Counted from the first letter of the stretch, positions 28,692 to 37,744 are shown. The stretch: DNA of 64,000 nucleotides from Leptospira fainei serovar Hurstbridge str. BUT 6 (GCF_000306235.2 NZ_AKWZ02000010.1:1488001-1552000); one strand, 5' to 3'. Made by a program: numbers and translations. Notes: generated from the letters alone by a model not told the origin.

Positions 28692-29876
28692 ATGACTCGG
28701 CTTTCTCGTAAGATGTTTCTTCGTAAATCAATCGGCCTGGGAATTGTTTTGACTGTTCCCGAATTCTTGTGCTATTGTTCTTCTCTCTCGGATCGAAACT
28801 TCGGGTTAGAAGGAAATAATCCGTTTAAGAATTCGGAAGCGATGGGTTTTAATAATCCGATTTTAAAAGCGCTTAATATCGGAATAACGGCCCCTAATCC
28901 GCATAATGTTCAACCCTGGAAATTCGAAATCTTAGACGATCAATCAGCGAATTTATATGTCGATGAACGTAGGTTATTAAAAGACACCGATCCGCCCGCT
29001 AGACAAATTCACATCGGGCAGGGCACCTTCTTGGAAACGTTGGCAATCGGAGCAAGTCAATTTGGTTACAAAGCGGAATTTACTATTTTTCCGAACGGTA
29101 AATATACGACCTCCGATATAGGAAAAAAACCGATCGCAAAAATAAGCTTGGAAAAATCGTCGAATGTTTCCGTCGATCCTCTCGCGGATTATATTCCGAA
29201 ACGCGCGACGAATCGAAGCGTTTATTTCGGCGATCCGCTAAGCGAGAACGATTTTTCAAACCTTCTAATCGATGCTAAATTACGATTCTCGCAAGCCTTT
29301 TTCGTGAATGAAAAGGAATCTGCAGAACTGAAAAAATCGACGATTTCGGCAATGGGAATCGAAACGAATACGTACAATACGTATGAAGAATCCAGAATTT
29401 GGTTCCGCTACAACGACGATGAGATCAATTCGAAGCGAGACGGTTTATCATTACGGGGCTCCGGACTTTCTGGAGTTAAATATTTCGCCGTAAGAAATTT
29501 TTTTCTAAAGCCCGGTAAAGATAGCTGGCATTCCGAAAGCAACCGGAAGGCCGGCCTTGATATGTTCGTCGAACAAGTGAATAGTTCGAAAGGTTTTATC
29601 TATTTGAAGACGTCCCAGAATCGGATTTTGGATTGGATTCTCGTGGGACGAGATTACGTGAGACTGCAATTGGCGGCCACCAAATACGGATTCGTGATTC
29701 ATCCTTTGAGTCAGATTCTTCAGGAATATTCTGAAATGGATGCTCTTAGAGTACGGTTCGAAAACGAAATGCGTTTAAAGAAAGGGGAGAAAATCCAAAT
29801 GCTAGTTCGAATCGGAAAAAGCGATTACGAGTTTTTTAGCCCGAGAAGAAATTTGAAAAATATGATCGCCGGATAA
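28692..29876 (+). CDS. Acg-like nitroreductase-fold protein with export signal
   Basis: The 394-aa protein has the duplicated nitroreductase fold of the Acg family: LNIGITAPNPHNVQPWKFEIL near the start, RATNRSVYFGDPL in the middle and LAATKYGFVIHPLSQILQ toward the end. Acg proteins bind FMN but often lack ordinary nitroreductase activity and may sequester flavin. The N-terminus SRKMFLRKSIGLGIVLTVPEFLCYCSS has a Tat-like basic motif followed by a lipobox-like cysteine cluster, so it is probably exported and perhaps lipidated. Monocistronic. Confidence 0.78.
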   Translation: MTRLSRKMFLRKSIGLGIVLTVPEFLCYCSSLSDRNFGLEGNNPFKNSEAMGFNNPILKALNIGITAPNPHNVQPWKFEILDDQSANLYVDERRLLKDTDPPARQIHIGQGTFLETLAIGASQFGYKAEFTIFPNGKYTTSDIGKKPIAKISLEKSSNVSVDPLADYIPKRATNRSVYFGDPLSENDFSNLLIDAKLRFSQAFFVNEKESAELKKSTISAMGIETNTYNTYEESRIWFRYNDDEINSKRDGLSLRGSGLSGVKYFAVRNFFLKPGKDSWHSESNRKAGLDMFVEQVNSSKGFIYLKTSQNRILDWILVGRDYVRLQLAATKYGFVIHPLSQILQEYSEMDALRVRFENEMRLKKGEKIQMLVRIGKSDYEFFSPRRNLKNMIAG

Positions 29877-29964
29877 TTTATAAAAAGCGTATAAACTTTG
29901 CTGAAACATTTTCGAGTCTGATCAGCGGATCGATCATTTGTTGCGGTAACTTGATGAGGAGAGA

Positions 29965-30423
29965 ATGAGGAAAATTGTATTTTGGACGGGCGTATTCTTT
30001 TCGATTTTGATTCCGATTACCCTGCCTTTAGCAGAAGCCGGAACCTGCGTAAACGGGGACGAGTCGATGTATTTATTTTTCACTGAAATTGCCTGTGTGA
30101 TTACCGTCTTTTGCCTCTTAGCTATTTCTTTCGGGACGGCAACTAGCGGAATTTTAAGTCTTTGGTTAGGCTCGATTCCGGCCCTTCTTGGAATATATTT
30201 TTATATCGCCTACGTTCCCGTTTACCTATATTTTTCCACTTTCGGGAATTATGGTCTGTGCGATATATTGCAGCAGGATTTATATATAGGGAAGCCGAAC
30301 TTGATTGCGGCTAGGGAAACGTTTAACGGATTATTTTCGCGCTCCTTTGCATTATTGATAGCGATTCCTTTGTTTTCATTGGTGGTAGCTCCGTATAAAA
30401 TTTATAAAGCTAGTCGACTTTGA
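29965..30423 (+). CDS. Small four-helix membrane protein
   Basis: The 152-aa protein has a signal-like first segment and three further transmembrane segments. Two cysteines lie in the first outside loop (TCVNGD) and one each in later segments. A GAGGAGAG ribosome-binding site precedes the ATG. No family is recognised. It lies 69 bp before the MORN gene on the same strand. Confidence 0.6.
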   Translation: MRKIVFWTGVFFSILIPITLPLAEAGTCVNGDESMYLFFTEIACVITVFCLLAISFGTATSGILSLWLGSIPALLGIYFYIAYVPVYLYFSTFGNYGLCDILQQDLYIGKPNLIAARETFNGLFSRSFALLIAIPLFSLVVAPYKIYKASRL

Positions 30424-30491
30424 CTCGGACAACTATATGGATGATTCTTCTTTCCGATATTAAAGTATTCGACGTTTGCTAGTTTTATCGT

Positions 30492-30875
30492 ATGCAAAAG
30501 GGATATTTTTCATTTCTCATGATCTTCATAGTCGCGGCGGGGGCTTACTATTATCTTTCTCCTAATTGTCTAAAAGGAAACTGCAAGGACGGTTTCGGAA
30601 TTAAATACTTATCCGGCCAATATAGATATGAAGGTAATTTTAAGAACGGCCTCGCCGATGGTAATGGCAAACTTGTTTTGGAATCGGGAGAATCCTATGA
30701 TGGCGAATGGATTCGCGGTAATAAGGAAGGAACTGGGACCTATATTTACATGAACGGAAATCGATATGTCGGTTCTTGGAAATCGAATAAACCCGATGGA
30801 GAAGGCATACTTTATGATTTGGAAGGAGCCGTTCTGTATAAAGGACAATGGAACGCTGGAAATACGGTAAAATGA
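30492..30875 (+). CDS. MORN-repeat protein with N-terminal anchor
   Basis: The 127-aa protein has one N-terminal hydrophobic segment (about 5-22) followed by about four MORN-type repeats, for example YEGNFKNGLADGNGKLV, YDGEWIRGNKEGTGTYIY and YVGSWKSNKPDGEGIL. MORN repeats form elongated beta-hairpin ladders used for protein or lipid contacts. Its stop codon overlaps the start of the metallo-beta-lactamase gene (ATGA at 30872-30875), so the two are translationally coupled and both enter the envelope. Confidence 0.82.
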   Translation: MQKGYFSFLMIFIVAAGAYYYLSPNCLKGNCKDGFGIKYLSGQYRYEGNFKNGLADGNGKLVLESGESYDGEWIRGNKEGTGTYIYMNGNRYVGSWKSNKPDGEGILYDLEGAVLYKGQWNAGNTVK

Positions 30876-31579
30876 AAATTATCGTAGCTATCACGTTGTT
30901 ACTGCCCTTGCAATTGGGTGCCGATGATCCGAAAATCAGAGTGACTCCGCTTACCGAGGATTTTTACGTTCATACTTCATATCATAAAATCGATAACGTG
31001 TCTTTTCCTTCCAATGGTTTAATTATTTCGACGAAATCGGGCGCAATTCTTATCGATACCGCTTGGGGAAACGAACAGACGGTCCAGGTTTTACAGTGGA
31101 TTAAAGAGAATTTAAAAATGCCTGTCCGTTTTGCTATTCTTACCCACTTCCATGACGATCGAACGGGAGGTATTCAAGAGTTAAAGAATAGGAATATTCC
31201 GAGTTACGCAAATCGAAGAACGATTCAGAAAATGAAATCGCTTAACTTACCCGTTCCGGATCGACTATTGAAGGATGAAATGGATTTTCGGATGGACGAT
31301 CTCGTATTCAAAATTCTTTATCCAGGCCATGGTCATAGTGAAGATAATATCGTAGTTTGGTTTCCCTTATCGAAGGTCCTCTTTGGCGGATGCTTAGTTA
31401 AGAGTCCGCAAACGAAAAGCCTCGGAAATATCAAAGATGCGAATTTAGTCGAATGGCCCAAAATGATACGGTCCTTAGAAAAGTCCTATTCCAACGCGAA
31501 ATTTGTAATACCGGGACATGAAGCTTGGGGCGGTCCGGAAGCGTTTAGAAGAACCTTAGAATTATTATCCGGCCACTGA
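30872..31579 (+). CDS. Subclass B1 metallo-beta-lactamase
   Basis: All B1 zinc ligands are present when numbered from the ATG at 30872: H92-F-H94-D-D96 in THFHDDRTGG, H155 in GHGHSEDN, C174 in FGGCLVK and H216 in IPGHEAWGG. The substrate-carboxylate lysine (K177, three after Cys) and the segment GNIKDANLVEWP are also B1-like. A signal peptide (about 1-16, ending QLGADD) sends it to the periplasm. The frame extends 24 nt further upstream, but the ATG overlapping the MORN stop gives a clean signal peptide. Hydrolysis of penicillins or carbapenems is predicted and not shown. Confidence 0.88.
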   Translation: MKIIVAITLLLPLQLGADDPKIRVTPLTEDFYVHTSYHKIDNVSFPSNGLIISTKSGAILIDTAWGNEQTVQVLQWIKENLKMPVRFAILTHFHDDRTGGIQELKNRNIPSYANRRTIQKMKSLNLPVPDRLLKDEMDFRMDDLVFKILYPGHGHSEDNIVVWFPLSKVLFGGCLVKSPQTKSLGNIKDANLVEWPKMIRSLEKSYSNAKFVIPGHEAWGGPEAFRRTLELLSGH

Positions 31580-31686
31580 TTTCGAACCCGGCTATACGGT
31601 ATTCTTTCTTCATTAAAGCCTTCTCTAAACGGTAACTAAATGGAAAAATTCTCGATATTATTAAAGCTCGGGTGTAAGCTTTCAAT

Positions 31687-32115
31687 ATGCCGGATTTTAT
31701 TTCTCTTAGCCTAACAGCAATTTTCCTGTCCCTTGGATGTATTCACTTGTACTGGGTCTTCGGTGGTAATTGGGGGTCAGATTCGGTCGTGCCTCAGCTA
31801 GAATTGGAAGGTCGACCCGCTTTTATACCCGGAGTCGGTATCACATTTCTAATGGTATTGGTTTTTTGGTCGATGGCCGCCGTTATTTTGGCTTTTTCCG
31901 GATTCTTTCAAACTCCGATCGAACGTAAAATCTATCGATGGTGTGTAGCGGCAATATCGGCGATTTTTTTTCTGAGAGCATTCGGTGATTTCCGTTATGT
32001 GGGTTTCTTTAAAAAGGTTAGGGGGACTAAGTTCGCATACTGGGATACTCGCATATATTCGCCGCTTTGCCTCGGAATAGGAATTTTAACTTCTTATTTG
32101 GCGATTACTCAATAA
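31687..32115 (+). CDS. DUF3995 membrane protein
   Basis: This 142-aa protein has four transmembrane segments with the DUF3995 pattern: GCIHLYWVFGGNWG after the first helix, a central PGVGITFLMVLV stretch and FFLRAFGDFRYVGFFK before the last helix. The family has no known function. Monocistronic. Confidence 0.8.
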   Translation: MPDFISLSLTAIFLSLGCIHLYWVFGGNWGSDSVVPQLELEGRPAFIPGVGITFLMVLVFWSMAAVILAFSGFFQTPIERKIYRWCVAAISAIFFLRAFGDFRYVGFFKKVRGTKFAYWDTRIYSPLCLGIGILTSYLAITQ

Positions 32116-32285
32116 ATGATTTCTGATATTACATTCGGCTCCGACTGATGCCTCAGCTGAATGCGTCCTATTATAGGATCGAATAAATTATCGATTTCTA
32201 TTATACTTTTACTTTAAATTACGCATATTCGATTTATCTTGTGCTTAACTCTTGACCATTATTCTTCGAAGAGTTATACTAAGTC

Positions 32286-33038
32286 ATGTCCTTATTCGAT
32301 GCCCATTTCCATATCATTGATCCGCAATTCCCGTTAGTTCCGAATCACGGATTTTTACCGGAACCTTTTACTATTGCCGATTACAAATCCAAAGCTTATC
32401 CGCTTGGAATTAGTGGAGGAGCAGTAATATCGGGATCGTTTCAGGTATTCGATCAAACATATTTATTGCATGCATTAAGCGTTCTCGGAAAAAAATTTGT
32501 AGGCGTTACCCAATTACCTGCAACCGCATCCGATCAAGAGATATGTCTACTTGCGGAGGCAGGGGTAAGAGCGATTCGATTCAATGTAAGGCGAGGGGGA
32601 TCCGAGGAGTTATCTAAAATTAAGGAAATGGGTGCCCGAGTATACGATTTGGCGGGTTGGCACGTCGAACTTTATATAGACGCGAAAGAGATAGACGACT
32701 TTTTAGAAGGGGTTCTGCTTTCTTTGCCGAAAGTTTCTATAGATCACATGGGTCTTTCTAAAGAGGGACTTCCTACAATTTTGAAATTGGCAACAAAAGG
32801 GGTAAGAATTAAAGCAACCGGTTTCGGACGAGTTGATTTCGATGTACAATCCGCATTGCGAAACATCGCGGACGCGAATCCGGAAAGTTTGCTTTTCGGC
32901 ACCGATCTTCCGTCTACCCGCGCGGCAGTTCCCTTTACCGAAAAAGATTTGAATTTGATTCGAGATACGTTCGAAGGCGATTTACTCGCTAAAGTTCTTT
33001 CAAAGAATGCTAGAAAGTTTTACGGGATTTCATCCTAA
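32286..33038 (+). CDS. Amidohydrolase-family (TIM-barrel) hydrolase
   Basis: The 250-aa protein fits the Amidohydro_2 family (2-pyrone-4,6-dicarboxylate hydrolase-like). It starts with the metal motif FDAHFHIID, has a barrel strand with IDHMG, and ends with LLFGTDLPSTR carrying the catalytic Asp. The substrate is unknown. Its stop overlaps by 4 nt the stop of the SDR gene on the opposite strand. Confidence 0.82.
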   Translation: MSLFDAHFHIIDPQFPLVPNHGFLPEPFTIADYKSKAYPLGISGGAVISGSFQVFDQTYLLHALSVLGKKFVGVTQLPATASDQEICLLAEAGVRAIRFNVRRGGSEELSKIKEMGARVYDLAGWHVELYIDAKEIDDFLEGVLLSLPKVSIDHMGLSKEGLPTILKLATKGVRIKATGFGRVDFDVQSALRNIADANPESLLFGTDLPSTRAAVPFTEKDLNLIRDTFEGDLLAKVLSKNARKFYGISS

Positions 33039-33865
33039 GCCTTGCCGAAAATTCTTGCCGCGATTTTCCTGACCACCCAGTTCGGGAAAATTTTCGTAGA
33101 AAGATAATGCAATTTATTTAATGTACCTGGAACGATTTTCTTCTTCCCTGCTAGTACGCCTTCGAATCCGATTCTTGCAACTTCCTTCGGATCCATCGCA
33201 ACCCTATACGCCATATTACCTAGCGATCCTTTTTTATCGTTTTTTTGAATTCCTGCCACGTTAAGAAAATTAGTACGAGTCGTACCGGGATAAAGTATGC
33301 AGACCTTAATTCCGTGCGGTGCCAATTCTTCCGCTATCGCTTCCGAAAATCGAACGACATATGATTTACTTGCCGCATAGGCGGCCATGAAAGGAAGGGC
33401 CTGAAGAGAAGCTGTGGAGGCAACATTCATGATAGTCCCATGACCATCTTCTTTCATTTGTTTTCCGAACGTAGAGGTAAGGGAAGTAATCGCGTTTACG
33501 TTTAATAGCAGCATCGATTCGACTTTTGCCGCAGGAAGATCGGTCGCTTCACCCCAAAGCCCAAATCCCGCATTATTGATCAAAATATCGATTTTTACTC
33601 CCAACGATTTTGTCCAAGCTAGAATTTTTTTCGAAGTATCAGTCGAAGTTAGATCCCATTCGAGTATGTCGATTGACCCACCCGGTGAGTTCGCATACAA
33701 ATCTTGTCGAGCCTGAGTTAATTCTTTTTTATAAAGACCGACGATCAAAACCCGATAGCCTGCAATATGGAAATGGAGAGCAAGTTCTTTGCCGATTCCG
33801 GAAGACCCACCCGTGATCAGGACAGTTTTTTGCTGAGCCTTTTGTGTAAAAGTATGAGATTTCAT
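33035..33865 (-). CDS. Short-chain dehydrogenase/reductase
   Basis: This classical SDR has the cofactor motif TGGSSGIGKE, NNAG in ILINNAGFGLWG, the catalytic Ser in MNVASTASL and YAASKSY (Tyr-x-x-x-Lys). The C-terminal basic tail (WVVRKIAARIFGKA) resembles the DltE/SDR5-type subgroup that often acts on lipids. The ATG at 33865 is chosen over a TTG 15 nt upstream. A near-palindrome at 33972-33987, about 107 bp upstream, could be its operator. Confidence 0.87.
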   Translation of the reverse strand: MKSHTFTQKAQQKTVLITGGSSGIGKELALHFHIAGYRVLIVGLYKKELTQARQDLYANSPGGSIDILEWDLTSTDTSKKILAWTKSLGVKIDILINNAGFGLWGEATDLPAAKVESMLLLNVNAITSLTSTFGKQMKEDGHGTIMNVASTASLQALPFMAAYAASKSYVVRFSEAIAEELAPHGIKVCILYPGTTRTNFLNVAGIQKNDKKGSLGNMAYRVAMDPKEVARIGFEGVLAGKKKIVPGTLNKLHYLSTKIFPNWVVRKIAARIFGKA

Positions 33866-33971
33866 TTTAATATAAATCAATTCGCGAACTTGAACGAACT
33901 GTGATCGCTATCGACCGGAATTCTGCATAGGAAATATTGTCGGCTGTCAATCATATACACTATAAAATTTA

Positions 33972-33987
33972 TGTGTGAGCTCATACA
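33972..33987. promoter_or_regulatory. Palindrome upstream of the SDR gene
   Basis: TGTGTGAGCTCATACA is a 16-bp palindrome with one mismatch, upstream of the SDR start. It is a plausible repressor site, but no regulator is adjacent. Confidence 0.3.
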
Positions 33988-34083
33988 CGACTAATCTCAA
34001 ATAAAAGTGTTGTGAAAAAAAGGATAAAGTGTTATACGCGCCGCTATACTCCACCGACCGGCCCCCACCCAAGCCGGGTGTAC

Positions 34084-35350
34084 GTCCTGGAACATAGGTA
34101 ACACTTTAGACCGGAGACATGGGTTACACTTTCAAAGTCCTAGATATTTTCTTTGTGTTCTCATTCAAATAACCTATTTTCACAAAGCTGAAATAAATGG
34201 CCCATATACCGTCGTCGACAGGTTCAAGGCCGATATTCTCTCCACCTAAACTCTTCGTAATAAAGAATCTTTGATTTTTCCAATAAAAATTACCGTCATC
34301 GACTTTACGAATTTCAAAATGATCCGGATAAAATATCTCGGATAGACGATTCGGATAGGATCTTATGGAAGGTTTATAGATCTTCGCAGGCGGCTTTTGA
34401 CCTAACGCCTCATGGGGACGATCATGGTTATATTCCGCTCTAAAACGATCGAATGCCTTTTGCTGCTGTCTCATATTAGAACGAATCGGATAAACCGCTT
34501 CTGCCTTCAAAGTCCTATGCATTCTTTCATGCCTTCCGTTCTCTTGTGGTTTTCCCGGATGAATCCTTTCCGGAAAAATACCTAATTTGATCCACCACAT
34601 TGATAATAGGGAAATTCCCGACCCGGCAGCAAACGGAATTCCATTATCCGTTCTAATCGCATTCGGAAGGCCGTATTCTCGAAAACACTTCTCAAATTCC
34701 TTCTTTGTTTCGTAAGTCCTTGTGCCTGATAGCCCTTTGCAACTTAGAAGAAACCGACTGTAACCGTCGGATATTGTTAAGGGATAACAACGGATTCCGT
34801 CTCGCATTTTAAAATCACCTTTGAAATCAGCACACCAAACCGCATTCGGATGATCATAACCTCGGAAAGGTTCCGAAAAACGAACCATTCCTCCTCTCTT
34901 CTTACGGGGCTTTACTAAACCTCTTTTCTTAAGAATACTGCCGATCGTGCTCGCTGCAGGCCAAATAATTTCCGGATGACTTCCCTCAAGTACTACAAGC
35001 AATTTGCGAGGTCCCCAAGTAGGGTGCTGCTTACGAACTGCAAGAATCAACCGCTCTTCCGCAAAACCTACTCGGTTCGGGTTTGTGTGCGGAACCCTAC
35101 TTCTCTCCAAAAGACCTTCAGGGCCTTCCTTCCGATACCGTTCAAGCCACTTGTATCCCGTCTTTCTACTTATTCCAAATGTTTCACAAAGAGAACTTAT
35201 GGAAACCGTTCCGTCGCATACTGCGGCAATAAATTTTACTTTCTCGTCCATAGGGGACACCTCTTTCCACGGCAAAGGATTTTCCTCCCTTTGCCTAAAT
35301 TTCAGTGTTACCTATGTCACAGGTCTATTCTGTTACCGATGTCTCCGGTT
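34084..35350 (-). mobile_element. IS481-family insertion sequence (about 1.27 kb)
   Basis: The element has one transposase ORF and imperfect terminal repeats of roughly 45 bp. Each repeat is built from two copies of a motif like CGGAGACAT-GGTAACA. The outermost parts are CCTGGAACATAGGTAACA on the left and CCGGAGACATCGGTAACA (reverse complement) on the right. A 5-bp direct repeat TGTAC (34079-34083 and 35351-35355) fits a target duplication. The flanks CCCCACCC (left) and GGGTGGGG (right) would rejoin as a GC-rich hairpin, so the element landed inside a stem-loop. Confidence 0.85.
34124..35275 (-). CDS. IS481-family transposase
   Basis: The 383-aa DDE transposase has an N-terminal helix-turn-helix (VCDGTVSISSLCETFGISRKTGYKWLERY), a second HTH-like region (HPTWGPRKLL) and an integrase core. 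The catalytic residues lie in WCADFKGDF, AIRTDNGIPF and QENGRHERMHRTLKAE. The TTG start at 35275 has a strong GGGAGG ribosome-binding site. It also yields MPWKEVSPMDEKVKF, the N-terminus usual in IS481 transposases, so it is preferred over the ATG at 35251. The frame is intact and the element may still be active. Confidence 0.92.
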   Translation of the reverse strand: MPWKEVSPMDEKVKFIAAVCDGTVSISSLCETFGISRKTGYKWLERYRKEGPEGLLERSRVPHTNPNRVGFAEERLILAVRKQHPTWGPRKLLVVLEGSHPEIIWPAASTIGSILKKRGLVKPRKKRGGMVRFSEPFRGYDHPNAVWCADFKGDFKMRDGIRCYPLTISDGYSRFLLSCKGLSGTRTYETKKEFEKCFREYGLPNAIRTDNGIPFAAGSGISLLSMWWIKLGIFPERIHPGKPQENGRHERMHRTLKAEAVYPIRSNMRQQQKAFDRFRAEYNHDRPHEALGQKPPAKIYKPSIRSYPNRLSEIFYPDHFEIRKVDDGNFYWKNQRFFITKSLGGENIGLEPVDDGIWAIYFSFVKIGYLNENTKKISRTLKV

Positions 35351-35438
35351 TGTACCGGGTGGGGATAGCCAAAATAATCTAACTCAACTCAAAGAAACTA
35401 GCTTGCTTGGGGAAGCGAAGCCCTTAGAATCCTCTTCC

Positions 35439-36071
35439 ATGTCGCCATTATTTCAGAATCTTAGAAATTTCTTAGAAGCTAGGCAAACTGAAACGGACAG
35501 TATTTTGCCGGAGCGAAAGAAAATTCTGACGCAATTCGCCGAATCGATTTTGGAATCCTTTGAAAAGAGAAGTAAGGCAACGATTCTATTTGTATGTACC
35601 CAGAATTCCAGGCGGAGTCAAATATCTCAGATTTTTGGAGCAGCCATTCCGCAATTTCTTGGCATTCCGAGTATCAAGGCCTTTTCGGGCGGAACTGAAA
35701 TTTCCGCATTTCATCCGAATTCAATTGCTGCTTTGGAAAGTATCGGGTTTCGCATAGAAAACGAGGGTCCTCCCAGAAACCCGAAGTATTCCATTCGCTG
35801 GGCAGACGGCACACCGGCTCTAATTGCGTTTTCCAAGAAATTTTCCGATCCTCCAAATCCGCACCGGGATTTTATCGTAATCATGGTTTGTTCATCTGCT
35901 GATGAGGCCTGTCCTTATGTTGCGGGAGCGGAGGCGCGAATTAGTTTACCTTTTGAGGATCCAAAGTCCGCAGACGATTCTCCGGAGGTTATTTCTAAAT
36001 ATGTGGAAACCTGCGAAAGAATCGCCCGGGAATTACTCTTTACGTTTCAATTCGTAAAGAGTAAAATTTAA
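35439..36071 (+). CDS. Low-molecular-weight phosphatase-like protein
   Basis: The 210-aa protein has an extended N-terminal helix followed by a phosphatase P-loop, ILFVCTQNSRRSQ (Cys53, Arg59; CX5R). This matches the LMW protein-tyrosine-phosphatase/arsenate-reductase superfamily. The domain continues with AFSGGTEISAFHPNSIAALESIGF and MVCSSADEACP. The second segment, DEACPYVAGAEARISLPFEDP, replaces the usual DP acid loop. The frame is open far upstream through the IS, but the ATG at 35439 gives the family-like N-terminus. The IS ends 89 bp before this start and may have replaced its promoter. Confidence 0.75.
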   Translation: MSPLFQNLRNFLEARQTETDSILPERKKILTQFAESILESFEKRSKATILFVCTQNSRRSQISQIFGAAIPQFLGIPSIKAFSGGTEISAFHPNSIAALESIGFRIENEGPPRNPKYSIRWADGTPALIAFSKKFSDPPNPHRDFIVIMVCSSADEACPYVAGAEARISLPFEDPKSADDSPEVISKYVETCERIARELLFTFQFVKSKI

Positions 36072-36329
36072 ATCTCATTGCTATAACTTGCGAAGGGCCT
36101 TTTGGCATTTTAAATTATTATGAACCGAAGGATCGTAGAAACTTGCAATTAACTCGGATCATAGCGACCAAAACCTTCGACTCAACCCGTGTCGAAAATT
36201 GTAAGAAAGGTGAGGATTGCTCGGTTCCGAGAACTCCGAAAGATGCCTTGCGATGCAATTCAAACATTCTGTTATTGTAATGGATTCCGATCCTTTAAGT
36301 CTTACTGTTGTCTGTCGAGGGAAAAGAAA

Positions 36330-36866
36330 GTGGATTTAAATTCTAGTATTATCGTATCGATTCCGTTTTCGGTTTTCGTTCTCATATTCTTATATTCGCT
36401 TCGGGATAGAAAGAGGAAGGAGGAATTTCAATTTTCCGATATGACAAATCCTTTCCCGCGCATAATGAAAGGAAATTTCCCTGTAAACGTCGATCTGGAT
36501 TCAGCGGTTCGAAAATTAGAATCGATCGGTTATTTTACGAAACAATTGGAAGAAAAGATTCTCTTTCAAAATGCCGCCAGTCTTCAAAAGACAAGAAGTT
36601 GGCTTTGGTCCTATGGCAAATTGGAAAAATCCGATTCCATCATTAAATTTAATTTATATGCTAATTTGGGTTCTTTCCTTACCGTTCCTGCAGCTCTGGC
36701 GGTAGTCGTTTCCTTCGGCCTTCTCGTACAGAGTAATATTTCTTCGGATCGCGCTTCGATTCTACCGTTCTTCTTTTTAGGATTCGCCTTTTTCTTCTCG
36801 ATCTCAACTTTCGTTTCTCAAGTAAAAAAAGAAAAAAGCGAATTCAGAAAAATATTGGAAGGGTAG
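36330..36866 (+). CDS. Hypothetical membrane protein
   Basis: The protein has an N-terminal transmembrane segment (SIIVSIPFSVFVLIFLYSL), a soluble stretch of about 75 residues and two further transmembrane segments near the C-terminus. The open frame starts at 36189, but its first 47 residues are cysteine- and arginine-rich and implausible. The GTG at 36330 follows GAGGG at suitable spacing and begins just before the first membrane helix, giving 178 aa. It precedes the BASS-type transporter by 23 bp. No family is recognised. Confidence 0.55.
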   Translation: MDLNSSIIVSIPFSVFVLIFLYSLRDRKRKEEFQFSDMTNPFPRIMKGNFPVNVDLDSAVRKLESIGYFTKQLEEKILFQNAASLQKTRSWLWSYGKLEKSDSIIKFNLYANLGSFLTVPAALAVVVSFGLLVQSNISSDRASILPFFFLGFAFFFSISTFVSQVKKEKSEFRKILEG

Positions 36867-36889
36867 TCGAACTATCTTGAATTTATTTT

Positions 36890-37744
36890 ATGTTGATTAA
36901 AGTAATTTTGATACTCCTTTCCCTTTCTTCGATGCTGGGTTTGGGGCTAAAGATTCATCGAGGCGAACTCGGTTCCGTCCGAGAATCTTTACCTACGATC
37001 GGAATGGCTTTCCTAGTTAATTTCGGACTTTTACCGGCTTTCGCCGTTTTTTCATCAAGATGTTTGGATTTATCGGAAGCGACATTGATCGGATTATTTC
37101 TATGTGCCTCTTCGCCGGGCGGAGCGTCCGGAGGGTTATTCGTATTAAGAGCCGGCGGAAACCCGGCAGTCGGCGGACTTCTCATTGCATTGTTAAACGG
37201 CGCGAATACGATTTTGACTCCTTTCCTTTTTTCCTTATTTAGAGGAGGTCCCACATTTGAATGGGAGCTTTTTTTAAAACTATTGGCAATCGGCTTTTTT
37301 TTACAAGGCTTACCTCTTTTGATCGGTTTAGTCGGCCGCGCCTACCTACCGAAATTAGCGGTGCATTCCTTACCTTTTGTAGAACGAATCAGTACTGGGG
37401 CACTTTTACTTTCGGTAGTTCTGCTTATTTTTCAATACGGTGAAAAAGCGATCACTCTTGGTCCTTTAGTCTGGATCGAAGGATTTGCAATTATTGTCGT
37501 TTCTTTAGCTGCTTCCTTCCTCTTCTTTTGGACGGATCTTTCCGTTCGAGCCTCCGTTTCGGTCGTGTCGGGTGTTCGAAGTCTTTCTTTGGCATTATTA
37601 TTGGCCGAACTTCACGTTCGGTTATCGGAAACTTTGCTTACGATTCTTATGTATGGGTTACTCATGTATCTTTCCGTCTGGGTTGCCTCGGTATTTTGGA
37701 AGAATAAAAATAGCGACCGGAGTAGTTCGCTCCCGGAGAATTAG
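36890..37744 (+). CDS. BASS-type (bile acid:sodium symporter-like) transporter
   Basis: The 284-aa integral membrane protein has eight or nine predicted helices. Family-like motifs are MAFLVNFGLLPAFA, CASSPGGASGGLFVLRAGGNPAVGGLL (crossover/ion-site region) and GVRSLSLALLLAE. This is the SBF/BASS fold, which transports organic anions with sodium. The substrate cannot be inferred. It follows the hypothetical membrane protein closely, so they may be co-transcribed. Confidence 0.75.
   Translation: MLIKVILILLSLSSMLGLGLKIHRGELGSVRESLPTIGMAFLVNFGLLPAFAVFSSRCLDLSEATLIGLFLCASSPGGASGGLFVLRAGGNPAVGGLLIALLNGANTILTPFLFSLFRGGPTFEWELFLKLLAIGFFLQGLPLLIGLVGRAYLPKLAVHSLPFVERISTGALLLSVVLLIFQYGEKAITLGPLVWIEGFAIIVVSLAASFLFFWTDLSVRASVSVVSGVRSLSLALLLAELHVRLSETLLTILMYGLLMYLSVWVASVFWKNKNSDRSSSLPEN

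Noticed and set aside
35004..35438. N-terminal extension of the phosphatase-like gene through the IS element
   Set aside because: The frame is antisense to the transposase. Family-like sequence begins only at 35439.
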